Shown here one piece after another: positions 41,324 to 51,766 of a DNA stretch of 64,000 nt (position 1 is its first letter; every line of letters starts with the position of its first letter). Source of the stretch: Desulfobacteraceae bacterium (GTDB lineage Bacteria; Desulfobacterota; Desulfobacteria; Desulfobacterales; RPRI01). Where the stretch lies: contig RPRI01000024.1 of the NCBI GenBank assembly GCA_003818505.1, positions 37,407 to 101,406 on the forward strand, given 5' to 3'. Under the pieces are notes generated by a model. The model did not search any database. It worked only from the letters and a program-made list of their open reading frames with translations, and was not told the origin of the DNA. A program made the position numbers and the translations under genes.

Positions 41324-43402
41324 ATGAACAAGCATATTAATGAAAATATACAGGCAAAACTCGATCGTCGAAAAGCTCGTCGAGCTTCCCTGTTCGATAA
41401 AGATCTCATTAAAATAGCCGGGAAACGCGCCGCGGTCATGTTAAAGCCCTGGGTAATGGCGCGAAACCCGGTTATGTTTATAACCGAGATCGGCGCAGCC
41501 GTTACGACATTAGTGCTGGTCCTGGATATGATCAACAATAGCGGGACTTTTTTATATACCCTTGCTGTTACGATCATCCTGTGGCTGACAGTTCTTTTCG
41601 CCAATTTCGCTGAAGCCATGGCCGAGGCTCGTGGTAAGGCGCAGGCGGATACTCTTAAGCGGACACGAAGCAAGACAATGGCCCGCAGAGTGATCAACGG
41701 GGCGGAAAAACAGGCCGGCTCCGACGAGCTCCGCGAAGGCGATATCGTGCGGGTGGCGGCAGGTGAAATCATTCCTGGCGATGGCGAGGTGATTGAGGGC
41801 GCCGCATCAGTTGACGAGTCTGCAATTACCGGAGAGTCTGCCCCTGTCATCCGTGAGGCCGGCGGAGATCGCTCAGGGGTTACAGGAGGCACGAGAGTTC
41901 TCTCGGATCAGATTACGGTCCGCATCACTGTTGGCGCCGGTGAATCGTTTCTGGATCGCATGATAGCGCTGGTGGAGGGATCTGTCCGACAAAAAACACC
42001 CAATGAACTCGCATTGATAGTTACATTAGCAGGAATGACTCTTGCCTTCCTCATGGTAACCGGCACCTTATGGCCGATCGGCCGATATTATGCGGTGAAT
42101 CTGCCGATTCCGACCTTGATCGCCCTGCTGGTCTGCCTGATTCCAACAACCATAGGCGCTCTTCTGGCGGCAATCGGCCTTGCCGGAATGGACCGCGCCC
42201 TTTCGGCAAATGTACTGGCAAAAAGCGGCAAAGCCGTGGAACTGGCAGGCGACGTTGATACCTTGCTTCTGGACAAAACCGGTACTATCACCATGGGAAA
42301 CCGCCAGGCGACAGAGTATTACCCGCTTTCAGGGGTGACATGGGAGCGACTGGCAGAGGCTGCAATGTACGCGTCGTTTGGAGATCAAACTCCCGAAGGA
42401 AAGTCAATAGTAATGCTCGGAGAAGAGAGGCTTGGGTTCAAGTCGCCTCGTGAAACATCGGATGCCAAGGTCATACCTTTTACCGCGCAGTCACGAATGA
42501 GCGGCATCGATCTCCCCGACGGCCGATTTTACCGTAAAGGCGCTCCGGACTCGGTCAAAGCCTACATCTTGAAACAAAATGCCGACATACCCGCGACGCT
42601 GCAGGAAACCGTGGACGGTATCGCCCGCCAGGGGAGCACTCCTATTGTCGTAACCGATAGAAAGAACGTTCTCGGGGTTGTTGCGCTTTCGGATATTTTA
42701 AAACCGGGCATGCAGGACCGGTTTAAGCGTCTCAGAGCAATGGGTCTCCGTGTCGTTATGGTGACGGGTGACAATCCGCTCACCGCAGCCGCTATAGCTG
42801 AACAGGCTGGAGTTGACGATTTCATTGCCGAGGCAACGCCGGAAGACAAGCTTGAGTACATACGCAAGGAACAGCGTGGGGGGAGACTCATCGCCATGAT
42901 GGGGGATGGAACCAACGATGCGCCAGCGCTGGCCCAGGCTGATATCGGCGTTGCCATGAACTCAGGCACCCAGGCTGCTAAGGAAGCCGGAAATATGGTC
43001 GACCTTGACAGCGATCCGACCAAACTGATAGAGGTCATCGAAATCGGGAAGCAGTTGCTCATCACACGCGGCGCTTTGACCACCTTTTCAATTGCCAATG
43101 ATGTGGCCAAGTACTTTGCCATTATTCCGGCCATGTTCGTGCTGGCGATTCCACAACTGGCGGCTCTCAACATCATGAAACTTTCGACGCCACAGAGCGC
43201 AATTCTTTCAGCGCTCATTTTTAATGCGATCATCATACCGCTTCTTATTCCTATTGCCATCAAGGGGGTGAAATACCGGCCCATGGGAGCGGACGGCATA
43301 CTGCGGCGAAATCTTCTGGTTTACGGATTGGGGGGAGTGGTCACTCCTTTCATAGGCATCAAACTGATCGATATGGCTTTAAGTTTAACCGGCATTTTTT
43401 AG
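41324..43402 (+). CDS. kdpB: Potassium-transporting ATPase subunit B
   Basis: P-type ATPase catalytic subunit of 692 residues. Signatures: actuator TGES in ITGESAPV, phosphorylation motif DKTGT with Asp 317, nucleotide-binding [11 protein letters not shown], and hinge [14 protein letters not shown] and [16 protein letters not shown]. Couples ATP hydrolysis to K+ uptake through KdpA. Ribosome binding site GAGGAATATTG is moderate. Confidence 0.97.
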   Translation: MNKHINENIQAKLDRRKARRASLFDKDLIKIAGKRAAVMLKPWVMARNPVMFITEIGAAVTTLVLVLDMINNSGTFLYTLAVTIILWLTVLFANFAEAMAEARGKAQADTLKRTRSKTMARRVINGAEKQAGSDELREGDIVRVAAGEIIPGDGEVIEGAASVDESAITGESAPVIREAGGDRSGVTGGTRVLSDQITVRITVGAGESFLDRMIALVEGSVRQKTPNELALIVTLAGMTLAFLMVTGTLWPIGRYYAVNLPIPTLIALLVCLIPTTIGALLAAIGLAGMDRALSANVLAKSGKAVELAGDVDTLLLDKTGTITMGNRQATEYYPLSGVTWERLAEAAMYASFGDQTPEGKSIVMLGEERLGFKSPRETSDAKVIPFTAQSRMSGIDLPDGRFYRKGAPDSVKAYILKQNADIPATLQETVDGIARQGSTPIVVTDRKNVLGVVALSDILKPGMQDRFKRLRAMGLRVVMVTGDNPLTAAAIAEQAGVDDFIAEATPEDKLEYIRKEQRGGRLIAMMGDGTNDAPALAQADIGVAMNSGTQAAKEAGNMVDLDSDPTKLIEVIEIGKQLLITRGALTTFSIANDVAKYFAIIPAMFVLAIPQLAALNIMKLSTPQSAILSALIFNAIIIPLLIPIAIKGVKYRPMGADGILRRNLLVYGLGGVVTPFIGIKLIDMALSLTGIF

Positions 43403-43410
43403 GAGGAACC

Positions 43411-43998
43411 ATGGATAATGAAATTGAAAAAATAGACTTTTTGCCTCAGATCGCAACATCGGCCCGGATTGTGCTGGCATCCATGGCGATCTGCTGTATT
43501 ATCTATTCACTGGTGATTCTCGGGGTCGGTCAATTCTTTGCGCCGTATTCGGCTAACGGATCGCTGATCCGGAATGAACAGGGTGTCATAGTCGGAAGTG
43601 AAACCATTGCACAGGAATTTTCCCGTCCTGAATACTTCTGGCCCAGACCCTCGGCCGTGGAATATAACGCTTCGGCAACAGGCGGGAGCAATTTATCTCC
43701 GACCAGCCCGAAGCTTCATTCCCGGGCAGAGAGCATCATCGCAAAGTTATGCGTTTCCAGTGACAGGAAGGTGCCCGCCGATCTTGTGACAGCGTCCGGC
43801 AGCGGCATGGACCCTCATGTTACTTTGCGTGCAGCCGAGTACCAGGCGCAGAGAGTTGCGTCTGCCCGGGGGTTGCAGGTTAGCGATGTGATGAAAATTC
43901 TTGCAGAGCATTCAAAACGAACAGGAGGTTTCCTTACGCCTGAACCGCTGGTAAATGTGCTGATCGTGAACATGGCGCTCGACAGGATAGGAGGCTGA
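43411..43998 (+). CDS. kdpC: Potassium-transporting ATPase subunit C
   Basis: A 195-residue subunit with an N-terminal membrane helix and a periplasmic domain, needed for KdpABC assembly. Family motifs: QEFSRPEYFWPRPSAVEYN, ATGGSNLSPTSPKL, and ASGSGMDPHVTLRAAEYQAQR. The gene begins 9 bases after kdpB with an AGGAGG site. Confidence 0.96.
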   Translation: MDNEIEKIDFLPQIATSARIVLASMAICCIIYSLVILGVGQFFAPYSANGSLIRNEQGVIVGSETIAQEFSRPEYFWPRPSAVEYNASATGGSNLSPTSPKLHSRAESIIAKLCVSSDRKVPADLVTASGSGMDPHVTLRAAEYQAQRVASARGLQVSDVMKILAEHSKRTGGFLTPEPLVNVLIVNMALDRIGG

Positions 43999-43999
43999 T

Positions 44000-45685
44000 A
44001 TGACCGGCGGCACCCGCGCTGACAGTTTTCTGCGTCTGATCCGCAGGTCCCAGCGGGGCAGATTGAAGGTCTATCTGGGCTATGCGGCTGGTGTGGGCAA
44101 GACCTACCAGATGCTCATTGAGGCGCACCGTCTAAAGGAGGATGGGATCGACATTGCCGTTGGTCTTGTTGAAACTCACAGACGAGCGGAGACGGAGGCG
44201 CTTGTGGCCGGGCTTGCATTGATACCCTGCCGCAAAATCACCTATCGCGGAATCTTGATCGAGGAAATGGATCTCGATGCAATTCTGGCGCGTCGACCGA
44301 ACGTGGTACTCGTCGATGAACTGGCCCACACCAATGTTCCGGGAAGCAAGAACGCAAAGCGCTATCAGGATGTGGAAGAAATCCTCTCAGCAGGCATTCA
44401 TGTCATTTCAACATTGAACGTCCAGCACCTGGAAAGCTTGTATGAGACCGTCGAACGCGCTACCGCCGTCAGAGTCCGGGAACGGATACCCGACCACATT
44501 ATCGCTGAGGCGGATCAGCTGGTCAATGTGGATATCACACCCGAAGACTTGCGCCGTCGTCTGAAGGAAGGCAAGGTCTACATAACGGAGCGTATCGATA
44601 CAGCATTAGAACATTTCTTCAAACCCACCAATCTTGAACAACTGCGCGAATTGACCCTCCGTGAACTGGCCGCGCAAATTGACTCACATCGGCGCGATCC
44701 GCTTGCGGAGGACCTGCCATCAAGCCCGGACCAGGTCATGGTCTGCCTCAGTTCAAGAGGACCTAACAGTGAGGCGCTGCTTCGCTATGCTTCGCGCCTG
44801 GCCGGACGGCTGAATCGCAACTGGTACGCTGTCTATGTGCAAACATCTCAGGAGCATCCCACCCGCATGGATGCGGCGATCCAGGGAATGCTCTCCAACA
44901 CCCTGATGCTGGCCCAACAACTGGGCGCGACCGTTTTTACTTACAAAGGCGATGATATTGTGAAAACAATCCTGCAGTTTGCCAGGGAATATCGCGTGGG
45001 GCATGTTGTGATCGGCACCCCTGGAAGGAAGCTGCCTTTCTGGCGGCGTCTCAAGGGCGATGTCAGCATCTTGGAGCGATTGGTGATTGAGGGAACAGGT
45101 ATCACCGTAGTCGTGCTGGACACGAAGGCGATATCCGATGACCTGCCTGCAGATGAACCGTTACGTACGGACAGGAAATCTCATCACATTGCCGAAGAGG
45201 TGCTAAACCTGACTATACAGGATGACTTTGTTATATCCAATAGCTGTACTCTCATCTGGGATGCAACTATCGAAAAAGAGGAAGCGATGAGACTGTTGCT
45301 GGACGTGTGTTACCATGAAAGTGCAGAGAATAAAGAATCGGCATGGAAAGCGCTTCTTGAGAGGGAACATCAAGGAGGAACCTTCGTGGGTCAAGATGTG
45401 GCAATTCCTCACGCCAGGATCGTAAACCTGCGCCGCCCTCTTGTCGCCCTCGGCGTTGGCAAGGCAGGTATTCAGGATCGCGAGTCAGAGCGCAGCGTTC
45501 GAATTATGTTGCTGCTGCTTTCTCCCGCAGATCCTCCTGAAAGCCACGTAAGGGTGCTTGGTGTAATCAGCAAAATGGCACGCGATGATGGTTGGCGCAA
45601 GGAAATCCTCTCTGCAAGGAAATCTTCGGATATCATGGAGGTGATCCACGAGTGGGAAAATCGCCTCAATGCGGCCGACAAATGA
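44000..45685 (+). CDS. kdpD: Kinase-less KdpD fused to a PTS EIIA-Ntr-type domain
   Basis: A 561-residue hybrid. Residues 20-230 are the KdpD N-terminal domain with Walker A GYAAGVGKT (27-35) and VLVDELAHTNVPGSKNAKRY. Residues about 245-370 are a universal-stress-type domain. The four membrane helices and the histidine kinase part of ordinary KdpD are missing; instead residues about 400-555 form a PTS EIIA type-2 domain, with the expected phosphorylation His 471 in VAIPHARI and a late LLLLSPADPPESHVRVLG stretch. In E. coli, free EIIA-Ntr is known to bind KdpD; here both are joined. Likely a soluble K+/nitrogen-status sensor acting with the upstream kinase. It starts two bases after kdpC. Confidence 0.88.
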   Translation: MTGGTRADSFLRLIRRSQRGRLKVYLGYAAGVGKTYQMLIEAHRLKEDGIDIAVGLVETHRRAETEALVAGLALIPCRKITYRGILIEEMDLDAILARRPNVVLVDELAHTNVPGSKNAKRYQDVEEILSAGIHVISTLNVQHLESLYETVERATAVRVRERIPDHIIAEADQLVNVDITPEDLRRRLKEGKVYITERIDTALEHFFKPTNLEQLRELTLRELAAQIDSHRRDPLAEDLPSSPDQVMVCLSSRGPNSEALLRYASRLAGRLNRNWYAVYVQTSQEHPTRMDAAIQGMLSNTLMLAQQLGATVFTYKGDDIVKTILQFAREYRVGHVVIGTPGRKLPFWRRLKGDVSILERLVIEGTGITVVVLDTKAISDDLPADEPLRTDRKSHHIAEEVLNLTIQDDFVISNSCTLIWDATIEKEEAMRLLLDVCYHESAENKESAWKALLEREHQGGTFVGQDVAIPHARIVNLRRPLVALGVGKAGIQDRESERSVRIMLLLLSPADPPESHVRVLGVISKMARDDGWRKEILSARKSSDIMEVIHEWENRLNAADK

Positions 45686-46298
45686 TTCCGGATAAGCCGG
45701 TTATGATGCAAGATGAGCTTTTTCAGGCCATTCCGCGTTGCTTTGGGTCCGTTGAAATATTTTCCAGATAGAATAATTCTCAAGATCTTAATATTGGTAT
45801 ATAATACCATTGATTTCTATCTAAATATCTTGTTCCGGCAATCTTCAGTTTCCATTCCGAAAATGTCCGGTACAGACTCATCAATGAAAGATTCTGTTCT
45901 TCTTAATCCAATTACGTTATCCTGAATTGTGGAGATTGTATCATTACACAAGCCCAGCCCTCTGCGGCGGAGCGAAGCTATCTGAAACATGTATATTTAC
46001 CTTGCCGTGAAGCGCTGCTTTTCAGTAAAAAGAGATTCATTCGCACGAGCTTAAAAAATTGTCTGTTTCCGGGCCGGAGCCGAAACAGTGATCTCATTCT
46101 CCGCAACTTTTTGAGGGAATCTTCAAATTCAACTGTGTCTTGAATATATTTCATGATATACATTAACTATGGCGGTTGTCAGAATAATGTTCCGATTTGG
46201 AGCTGTCAATTTATTCGCATACGCACACATATCTAATCGGAACTTATTTATTAAATGCACCCGGAAGGGGAGGACTTGAAAAAGAAGGGGGGTAATTC
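45686..46298. other. Intergenic region after the kdp operon
   Basis: No firm gene in about 610 bases. There are only weak short open frames and a CTCTGCGGCGGAG stretch related to the palindrome after clpA. No clear terminator with a T-run was seen behind kdpD. Confidence 0.5.
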
Positions 46299-47597
46299 AT
46301 GGACACATCGCAACATCCGCACAGCGCACGGGATTTTCAGGTGTCAAGAGGTTATGCCAATTATGTTTTTCTGCTGCTCTTTCTTCTGTATATGTTTAAT
46401 TACGTGGATCGGATGGTTGTGGCGGCGATCTTCCCCTATCTGAAGGCCGACTGGGGGCTTACCGATACTGAATGCGGCTGGTTCGCCTCCATTGTCACGT
46501 TGATAATGACGGCGTTTGTTTTTCCCGTTTCGCTGCTGGTGGACCGGTGGAGCAGGAAAAAGGCGATCGGCATCATGGCTGTGCTCTGGAGCATCGCAGC
46601 GGCAGCCTGCGCCTTCACTAAAAGCTTTACCCAGCTCTTTACAATGCGCGCCGCAGTCGGGGTTGGCGAGGCGGCATACACTTCCGGGGGACATGCCATG
46701 ATTGCCGCTTATTTTCCCGAGGAGAAAAGGGCTACCATGAACGGCCTCTTTACCGCCGCCATTCCCATGGGCACAGCCTTTGGAGTAATTCTGGGCGGTG
46801 TAATCGCCGAAACGCTCGGCTGGCGCTATGCTTTCGGTCTTCTTGCAGTGCCTGGCCTTATCGTGGCCATTCTTTTTTTCTGGGTGAAGGACTACAAGAC
46901 CGTGCAGATGCTGAAAACTTCCCGCGATGGGGACCAGACAGTAAAGGTTAAGATGAAGTTTGGAGATATCGCCCGTGAATTCCTGAACACCCCGTCGGTA
47001 CTTTTCACTTATGCCGGATATGTGGGCAATACCTTTGTTACAACGGCCCTCATGAACTGGCTTCCTTCATACTACCACAGGATGGACGGCCTGCCCATGG
47101 ATAAGGCTGGGCTGAAGACGTCCGTGGTTTTTCTGCTTGCCATCTTCGGTGCACCCATTGGCGGCTATTTCACCGACAAATTCAGGCGAAAGCACCTTAA
47201 CGCCAGAATGAGCGTCCCGGCGCTAAGCTCGCTGCTTACAAGTCTTTTTCTCTTTACAGGCTTTACCTTTTTGCAGGGAAACGCACAGTATATTTTGCTG
47301 ATTCTCTTCGGTTTTACGGCGCCCATGTTTGCCGCAGGGGGTTCGGCGGTTACCCAGGATGTTGTTCACCCGGGTCTCAGGGCGATATCTTACAGTCTTG
47401 CACAGTTTTTCATGATGCTTCTGGGCTATTCGCTCAGCCCAATTTTCGTCGGTTATATATCGGACCGGTATGATCTGCTTACAGCTTTCAAAATCCTGCC
47501 GCTGTTTTCCCTGCTGGGAGCGGCTGCCTTTTTTATCGGGTCTTTCTTTTACGTGAAGGACCTCAACAAAGTGGAAAAGGTGAGATTGAAGGAGTGA
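46299..47597 (+). CDS. MFS transporter (Spinster-like)
   Basis: A 432-residue major facilitator protein with about 12 hydrophobic helices. Helix 1-2 motifs FLLYMFNYVDRMVVAAI and LKADWGLTD resemble the Spinster/ACS-like group; the loop between helices 2 and 3 has the DRWSRKKA sequence, and RAAVGVGEAAYTSGGHAMIA follows. AAGGGGGG precedes the ATG. It lies just before a threonine-synthase-type gene, so a link to amino acid export or uptake is possible but not shown. Confidence 0.88.
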   Translation: MDTSQHPHSARDFQVSRGYANYVFLLLFLLYMFNYVDRMVVAAIFPYLKADWGLTDTECGWFASIVTLIMTAFVFPVSLLVDRWSRKKAIGIMAVLWSIAAAACAFTKSFTQLFTMRAAVGVGEAAYTSGGHAMIAAYFPEEKRATMNGLFTAAIPMGTAFGVILGGVIAETLGWRYAFGLLAVPGLIVAILFFWVKDYKTVQMLKTSRDGDQTVKVKMKFGDIAREFLNTPSVLFTYAGYVGNTFVTTALMNWLPSYYHRMDGLPMDKAGLKTSVVFLLAIFGAPIGGYFTDKFRRKHLNARMSVPALSSLLTSLFLFTGFTFLQGNAQYILLILFGFTAPMFAAGGSAVTQDVVHPGLRAISYSLAQFFMMLLGYSLSPIFVGYISDRYDLLTAFKILPLFSLLGAAAFFIGSFFYVKDLNKVEKVRLKE

Positions 47598-47663
47598 GAG
47601 TGAAGAAGAATAGGAAATGTCAGGTTTTAAGGAAATGGGAAATATAGCGGGTGAAATAATAGT

Positions 47664-48884
47664 ATGCCGAATAAAGTAAAACTGATTTCCACATTATCGG
47701 GGCATGAATATCAGTTTGAAAGAATTGAAGAGTTTTCGGATAACGGGGAATCCCTGGAGGTAAAGGTTCCGGGAATCGAGAGCGCGAAAATAAGAAAAGG
47801 CAGGTATTTATGGGAGCGTTATATCGATTTTCTGCCTTTTTCAAATATAGACGAATCGATATCCCTCGGAGAAGGAAATACATCCCTGATGAAAGCCGGC
47901 CGGAAACTTATCGATTTTACCGGCCTGGAAAATCTCTATCTCAAGAATGAAACGCAAAATCCTACGTTAAGTTTCAAGGACCGCGGTTCACTTGCCTGTA
48001 TCGCCATGTCTAAAGAGATGAGAGAATCGGTGACTGCCACTATTTCAACAGGCAACATGGGAAACTCGGTATCTGCATACGGCGCAAAGGCTGGTATAAA
48101 TGTTATTGTATTCGTGCCACATTTTTGCCCGAAAGAGAAAATCATGGCGATGGGGATTCATGGAGCAGTGGTGATGAAAATTAAAGCTCCCGATTATTCG
48201 GAAATGAAAAAGCATATCCTGGGTCTGGCAGAAAAGTTTAACCTGAGGATTGTTTCCGGGAACGGTCCTGTCCGTGCTGAAGGCTATAAAATGACATCTT
48301 TCGAAATGTTCGAACAGATGGATGGAGATGTTCCGGACTACATTGCCGTACCGACTTCGGCATGCGGTCACGTCAGGGGGCTGTTCAAGGGATATACAGA
48401 GTTGCGGCAGGCGGGATTTTCCGGCAGGGTCCCGAAAATGATCGTGGTGCAGGCAAAGAACAACAGCCCGATAGTAAGCGCGATAAAACAGGGCAAAAAG
48501 AATATCATTCCGTTTTCGAATTTTCATACGGTGGCGGAAGCCATCACATCAGGCAACCCCATGGGCGGTGACGAGATTATCGACAAGGCTTATAAATACG
48601 GCTGGCCTGCTGAAGATGTTGCGGAAGATGAGATTATCGAGGCGCAAAAGAGACTGGCCGGGTCCGGATATTTCGTGGAACCATCATCGGCAACTTGTCT
48701 TTATGCGGTAAAAAAGCTGAAAGAGTCCGGTAAAATAGACGCAAAGGCTTCTGTTGTGATCATCCTGACGGGCTCAGGGTTCAAAGATCCCGGGGTGTTG
48801 AAATATCATAAGGGTAACGTCAAAAAAATGAATTTAAACGGAGTCGAACGAGCTTTGCAAAAAGTCCTGACATTCGGGGTTTAG
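47664..48884 (+). CDS. thrC: Threonine synthase
   Basis: PLP enzyme of 406 residues that turns O-phosphohomoserine into threonine. Family features: SLGEGNTSLMKAGR, the PLP-lysine motif NPTLSFKDRGS, STGNMGNSVSAYGAKAG, and late FVEPSSATCLYAVKKL and ILTGSGFKDP. Weak ribosome binding site. The 3' end overlaps the convergent ubiE-like gene by 4 bases. Other fold-type II enzymes cannot be fully excluded, but the motif set fits threonine synthase. Confidence 0.87.
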   Translation: MPNKVKLISTLSGHEYQFERIEEFSDNGESLEVKVPGIESAKIRKGRYLWERYIDFLPFSNIDESISLGEGNTSLMKAGRKLIDFTGLENLYLKNETQNPTLSFKDRGSLACIAMSKEMRESVTATISTGNMGNSVSAYGAKAGINVIVFVPHFCPKEKIMAMGIHGAVVMKIKAPDYSEMKKHILGLAEKFNLRIVSGNGPVRAEGYKMTSFEMFEQMDGDVPDYIAVPTSACGHVRGLFKGYTELRQAGFSGRVPKMIVVQAKNNSPIVSAIKQGKKNIIPFSNFHTVAEAITSGNPMGGDEIIDKAYKYGWPAEDVAEDEIIEAQKRLAGSGYFVEPSSATCLYAVKKLKESGKIDAKASVVIILTGSGFKDPGVLKYHKGNVKKMNLNGVERALQKVLTFGV

Positions 48885-49588
48885 GGGCGTGTGCCGGAGA
48901 GCACGGCGATGGTTCCGAACATGAAAAGTTTTATCCTTATATCAGAAAGACCGGCATCCCTCATTAAAATTGACAGCTGCTCAGGAGTTTTGAAACTTTC
49001 AGTGCTTGAGGTAAGATAGCGGTAGGCATTCCTGTTGCCGGCAAAAATGAGCCCGAGCATTGGGATTATAAATTTCAGATAAAGAAGAATAAAAGGACGC
49101 AGGAGGTTTTGCGGGGGCGGGGATGTTTCAAGGCATACTATCCTGCCTCCCGGTTTGACGGTGCGAACCTGCTCAATAAATGCACGGCTGATATCCGTGA
49201 CATTTCTTATGAGATAGCCTGATGTAACGGCGTCAAAAACGGAACCGGCAAAAGGGAGATTGAGGGCATCGGCGCAGCACCACGAGATTCTCTCTTCTCT
49301 TTCTTTTCCTGCAAGCATCATCTCTATCGTAAAATCGGCTCCGAATGCCCTGATTCCGTTGTATACAAGAAGCGCTTCCTGAAGAATATTACCTGTTCCC
49401 GTTCCTGCATCGAGAATAAGAGAGCCCTGTTTCAGGCATGCTTCCTTTACTACATATTTCCGCCATGATTTGTCCCTGCCGAAAGTGATAAGAGTGTTCA
49501 GAAGATCATACCGGCCTGAAATGCTCTTAAACATTTTCCTGATATTGCCGGATTTATTATTTTTTGCCGAATCTTTCATTGCCGTCAA
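48881..49588 (-). CDS. UbiE/MenG-type quinone methyltransferase
   Basis: SAM-dependent C-methyltransferase of 235 residues, acting on demethylmenaquinone (or a ubiquinol precursor). Signatures: [26 protein letters not shown] in two blocks, the SAM loop [10 protein letters not shown], and the late [13 protein letters not shown] with [15 protein letters not shown] at 49588 overlaps the prfC stop; an ATG at 49579 is also possible. For an anaerobe, a menaquinone role is more likely. Confidence 0.88.
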   Translation of the reverse strand: MTAMKDSAKNNKSGNIRKMFKSISGRYDLLNTLITFGRDKSWRKYVVKEACLKQGSLILDAGTGTGNILQEALLVYNGIRAFGADFTIEMMLAGKEREERISWCCADALNLPFAGSVFDAVTSGYLIRNVTDISRAFIEQVRTVKPGGRIVCLETSPPPQNLLRPFILLYLKFIIPMLGLIFAGNRNAYRYLTSSTESFKTPEQLSILMRDAGLSDIRIKLFMFGTIAVLSGTRP

Positions 49589-51171
49589 TCATGCTCGCGG
49601 GTGTTAAGGAATGTTATTTCAGGCCACTGTTTCATTTCGTATTCAAGGCTCCATTCGCTGCGTGCAAGATATGTCAGGTGGCCTTGCGCATCAATGGCAA
49701 GGTTGTTTTTGTTCTCTTTTTCAAATTGTTCGAGTTTCTTTTTGTCCATGCATTCGACCCAGCGCGCCCTTGCGTAATCAGCCGGTTCAGTCACGGCCTC
49801 TGCCCCGTATTCGTCTTTCAAACGCGCCATCGTGACATCAAACTGGAGAATTCCGACCGCTCCTAAAACATAGCCGTTTCCGGAAAGAGGTTTGAAAAAC
49901 TGAACGGCGCCTTCCTCTGAAAGTTGTGTCAGCCCTTTCTGAAGCTGCTTGTTTTTAATGGGATTGAGCAGGCGGACCCGGCGGAAATGCTCCGGGGCAA
50001 AACTGGGGATGCCTGTAAATTTAAGCGGTTCTTTCAGGGTGAATGTATCGCCGATTTTTATTGTGCCGTGGTTGTGAAGACCGATTATATCTCCCGGATA
50101 TGCCTCTTCAATATTTGACCTGTCCTGGGCCATGAATATTGTGGCGTTCGACAGGGTCATCTCTTTCCCGGAATGATTATGGATAACCTTCATCCCGCGG
50201 GTGAATTTGCCCGAGCATATTCTCAAAAAAGCAATTCTGTCCCTGTGCGCAGGGTCCATATTCGCCTGGATCTTGAATACAAAGCCCGAAAACTGCTCCT
50301 CATATGGTGAAACAGTGCGTTCCACGGAGGCTCTCGGTTGCGGAGGAGGAGCCATTTCAACAAATGCGTCGAGAAGTTCTTTGACTCCGAAGTTGTTTAC
50401 CGCGCTTCCGAAAAAAACCGGAGTCTGATTGGCCTTCAGATAATGCTGATAATCAAAGGGGGTTGCGGCGCCCTCGAGAAGATCGATGTCTTCTCTGAGT
50501 CTTTCGGCATCACTTCCCAGAAGTTCATCGAGTTTCGGATCAGAAAGATCGGTTATTGTGATCCCGTCCGTGTTTCTGGTTGTTTTGCTGGGAGTGAACA
50601 GGTGAAGCTCCTTCCTGTAAATATTGTAAACCCCTTTAAAGTTTTTTCCCATTCCGACAGGCCATGAGAGCGGGGCACATTCAACCTGAAGCCTCTCTTC
50701 AATGTCTGCAAGGAGGTCGAGAGGGGCGAGGCCGTCCCTGTCCATCTTGTTTATGAAGGTTATAATGGGAGTATTGCGCATCCTGCAGACTTCCATCAGT
50801 TTTTTCGTCTGCGGTTCAACTCCTTTGGCGCTGTCTATAACCATGAGAGCGCTGTCGACTGCGGTAAGCACCCTGTATGTATCTTCAGAAAAATCCTGGT
50901 GTCCGGGCGTGTCGAGCAAGTTTATTTCGAAACCACTGTAATTGAATTTCATTACTGAAGTCGTTACGGATATCCCGCGCTCCCTTTCTATGGCCATCCA
51001 GTCACTTGTTGCGTGACGCGCGGCTTTTCTGGCTTTCACCGCTCCGGCAAGCTGTATTGCTCCTCCAAAAAGAAGGAGCTTCTCGGTAAGGGTTGTTTTA
51101 CCCGCATCCGGATGGCTTATGATTCCGAAGGTTCGGCGTTTATCCACCTCATTTTTAAATTTCTTGTTCAT
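49585..51171 (-). CDS. prfC: Peptide chain release factor 3
   Basis: Translational GTPase that recycles RF1/RF2 from the ribosome. From ATG 51171 it is 528 residues, the family length; the longer open frame upstream is not needed. G-motifs: [20 protein letters not shown] (P-loop), [14 protein letters not shown], and [10 protein letters not shown]. The downstream [21 protein letters not shown] is RF3-type. It overlaps ubiE by 4 bases if that gene starts at TTG. Confidence 0.95.
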   Translation of the reverse strand: MNKKFKNEVDKRRTFGIISHPDAGKTTLTEKLLLFGGAIQLAGAVKARKAARHATSDWMAIERERGISVTTSVMKFNYSGFEINLLDTPGHQDFSEDTYRVLTAVDSALMVIDSAKGVEPQTKKLMEVCRMRNTPIITFINKMDRDGLAPLDLLADIEERLQVECAPLSWPVGMGKNFKGVYNIYRKELHLFTPSKTTRNTDGITITDLSDPKLDELLGSDAERLREDIDLLEGAATPFDYQHYLKANQTPVFFGSAVNNFGVKELLDAFVEMAPPPQPRASVERTVSPYEEQFSGFVFKIQANMDPAHRDRIAFLRICSGKFTRGMKVIHNHSGKEMTLSNATIFMAQDRSNIEEAYPGDIIGLHNHGTIKIGDTFTLKEPLKFTGIPSFAPEHFRRVRLLNPIKNKQLQKGLTQLSEEGAVQFFKPLSGNGYVLGAVGILQFDVTMARLKDEYGAEAVTEPADYARARWVECMDKKKLEQFEKENKNNLAIDAQGHLTYLARSEWSLEYEMKQWPEITFLNTREHD

Positions 51172-51188
51172 AAAATATTTCAAAGCCT

Positions 51189-51253
51189 GACCCCGATAAA
51201 CGGGACTTTTTCGGTACCCCTTAAGGGGTAATAAAAAGCGGGAAATAATTCCC
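51189..51253 (-). repeat. Dispersed repeat of about 65 bp, copy 2
   Basis: Inverted relative to 22201-22266, with the same CCCCGTTTATCGGGG-like hairpin core (here CCCCGATAAACGGGA) and a TTATTTCCCG end. It lies between the csp terminator and prfC. Confidence 0.6.
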
Positions 51254-51265
51254 GACTTAGTAAGC

Positions 51266-51324
51266 AAAAAGGCATCCCGTCATCAATCACAATCTAAAAA
51301 TTGCAAACTGACGAGATGCCTTTT
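51266..51324 (-). terminator. Terminator downstream of the cold-shock gene
   Basis: AAAAAGGCATCCCGTCA and TGACGAGATGCCTTTT are inverted arms with one mismatch around a long AT-rich loop. On the minus strand the hairpin is followed by a run of Ts. It lies directly after the stop of csp. Confidence 0.72.
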
Positions 51325-51341
51325 AGAATTTTTTTAAATGA

Positions 51342-51542
51342 TTATAGTTTTGTGACGTTTACAGCCGCAGGGCCTTTTTCTCCCTGTTCGATATCAAAGG
51401 TGACCTTGTCTCCTTCTGCGAGAGTCTTAAAACCGGTGCCGTTTATAGCGGAGTGATGAACAAATACGTCGCCACCGTTTTCCTGTTCAATAAATCCATA
51501 CCCCTTTTTGTTGCTGAACCACTTTACAATTCCGTTTGCCAA
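51342..51542 (-). CDS. Cold-shock protein (CspA family)
   Basis: A 66-residue single OB-fold RNA/DNA-binding protein with [20 protein letters not shown], carrying the RNP1 and RNP2 motifs. Acts as an RNA chaperone. A long upstream gap (about 51543-51760) fits the long 5' leader common to csp genes, and an AAGGAGAAG ribosome binding site lies before the ATG. Confidence 0.95.
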   Translation of the reverse strand: MANGIVKWFSNKKGYGFIEQENGGDVFVHHSAINGTGFKTLAEGDKVTFDIEQGEKGPAAVNVTKL

Positions 51543-51766
51543 AATACTTCTCCTTGAGAAAATGTTGCTGACTTCCGGCGCGAGACAGGCGCCTTAAAAG
51601 GAACCGTTCCTTCAAGAGCTTTAGTACCGTACTGCGGCCGTTAAATTTCCTAGAATAATAATATGAGTTTTATTAAACGTCAAGGGAAAATTATAATTGA
51701 TTAATATCAATCTGTTGGATAATACTTTGTTATCGTTATAAAGGCTTATATTTGTGCTGTTTCGGT

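Noticed and set aside
45978-46163. 61-codon minus-strand frame after kdpD
   Set aside because: No ribosome binding site, no recognisable family and composition not clearly protein-like; cannot be told from chance.
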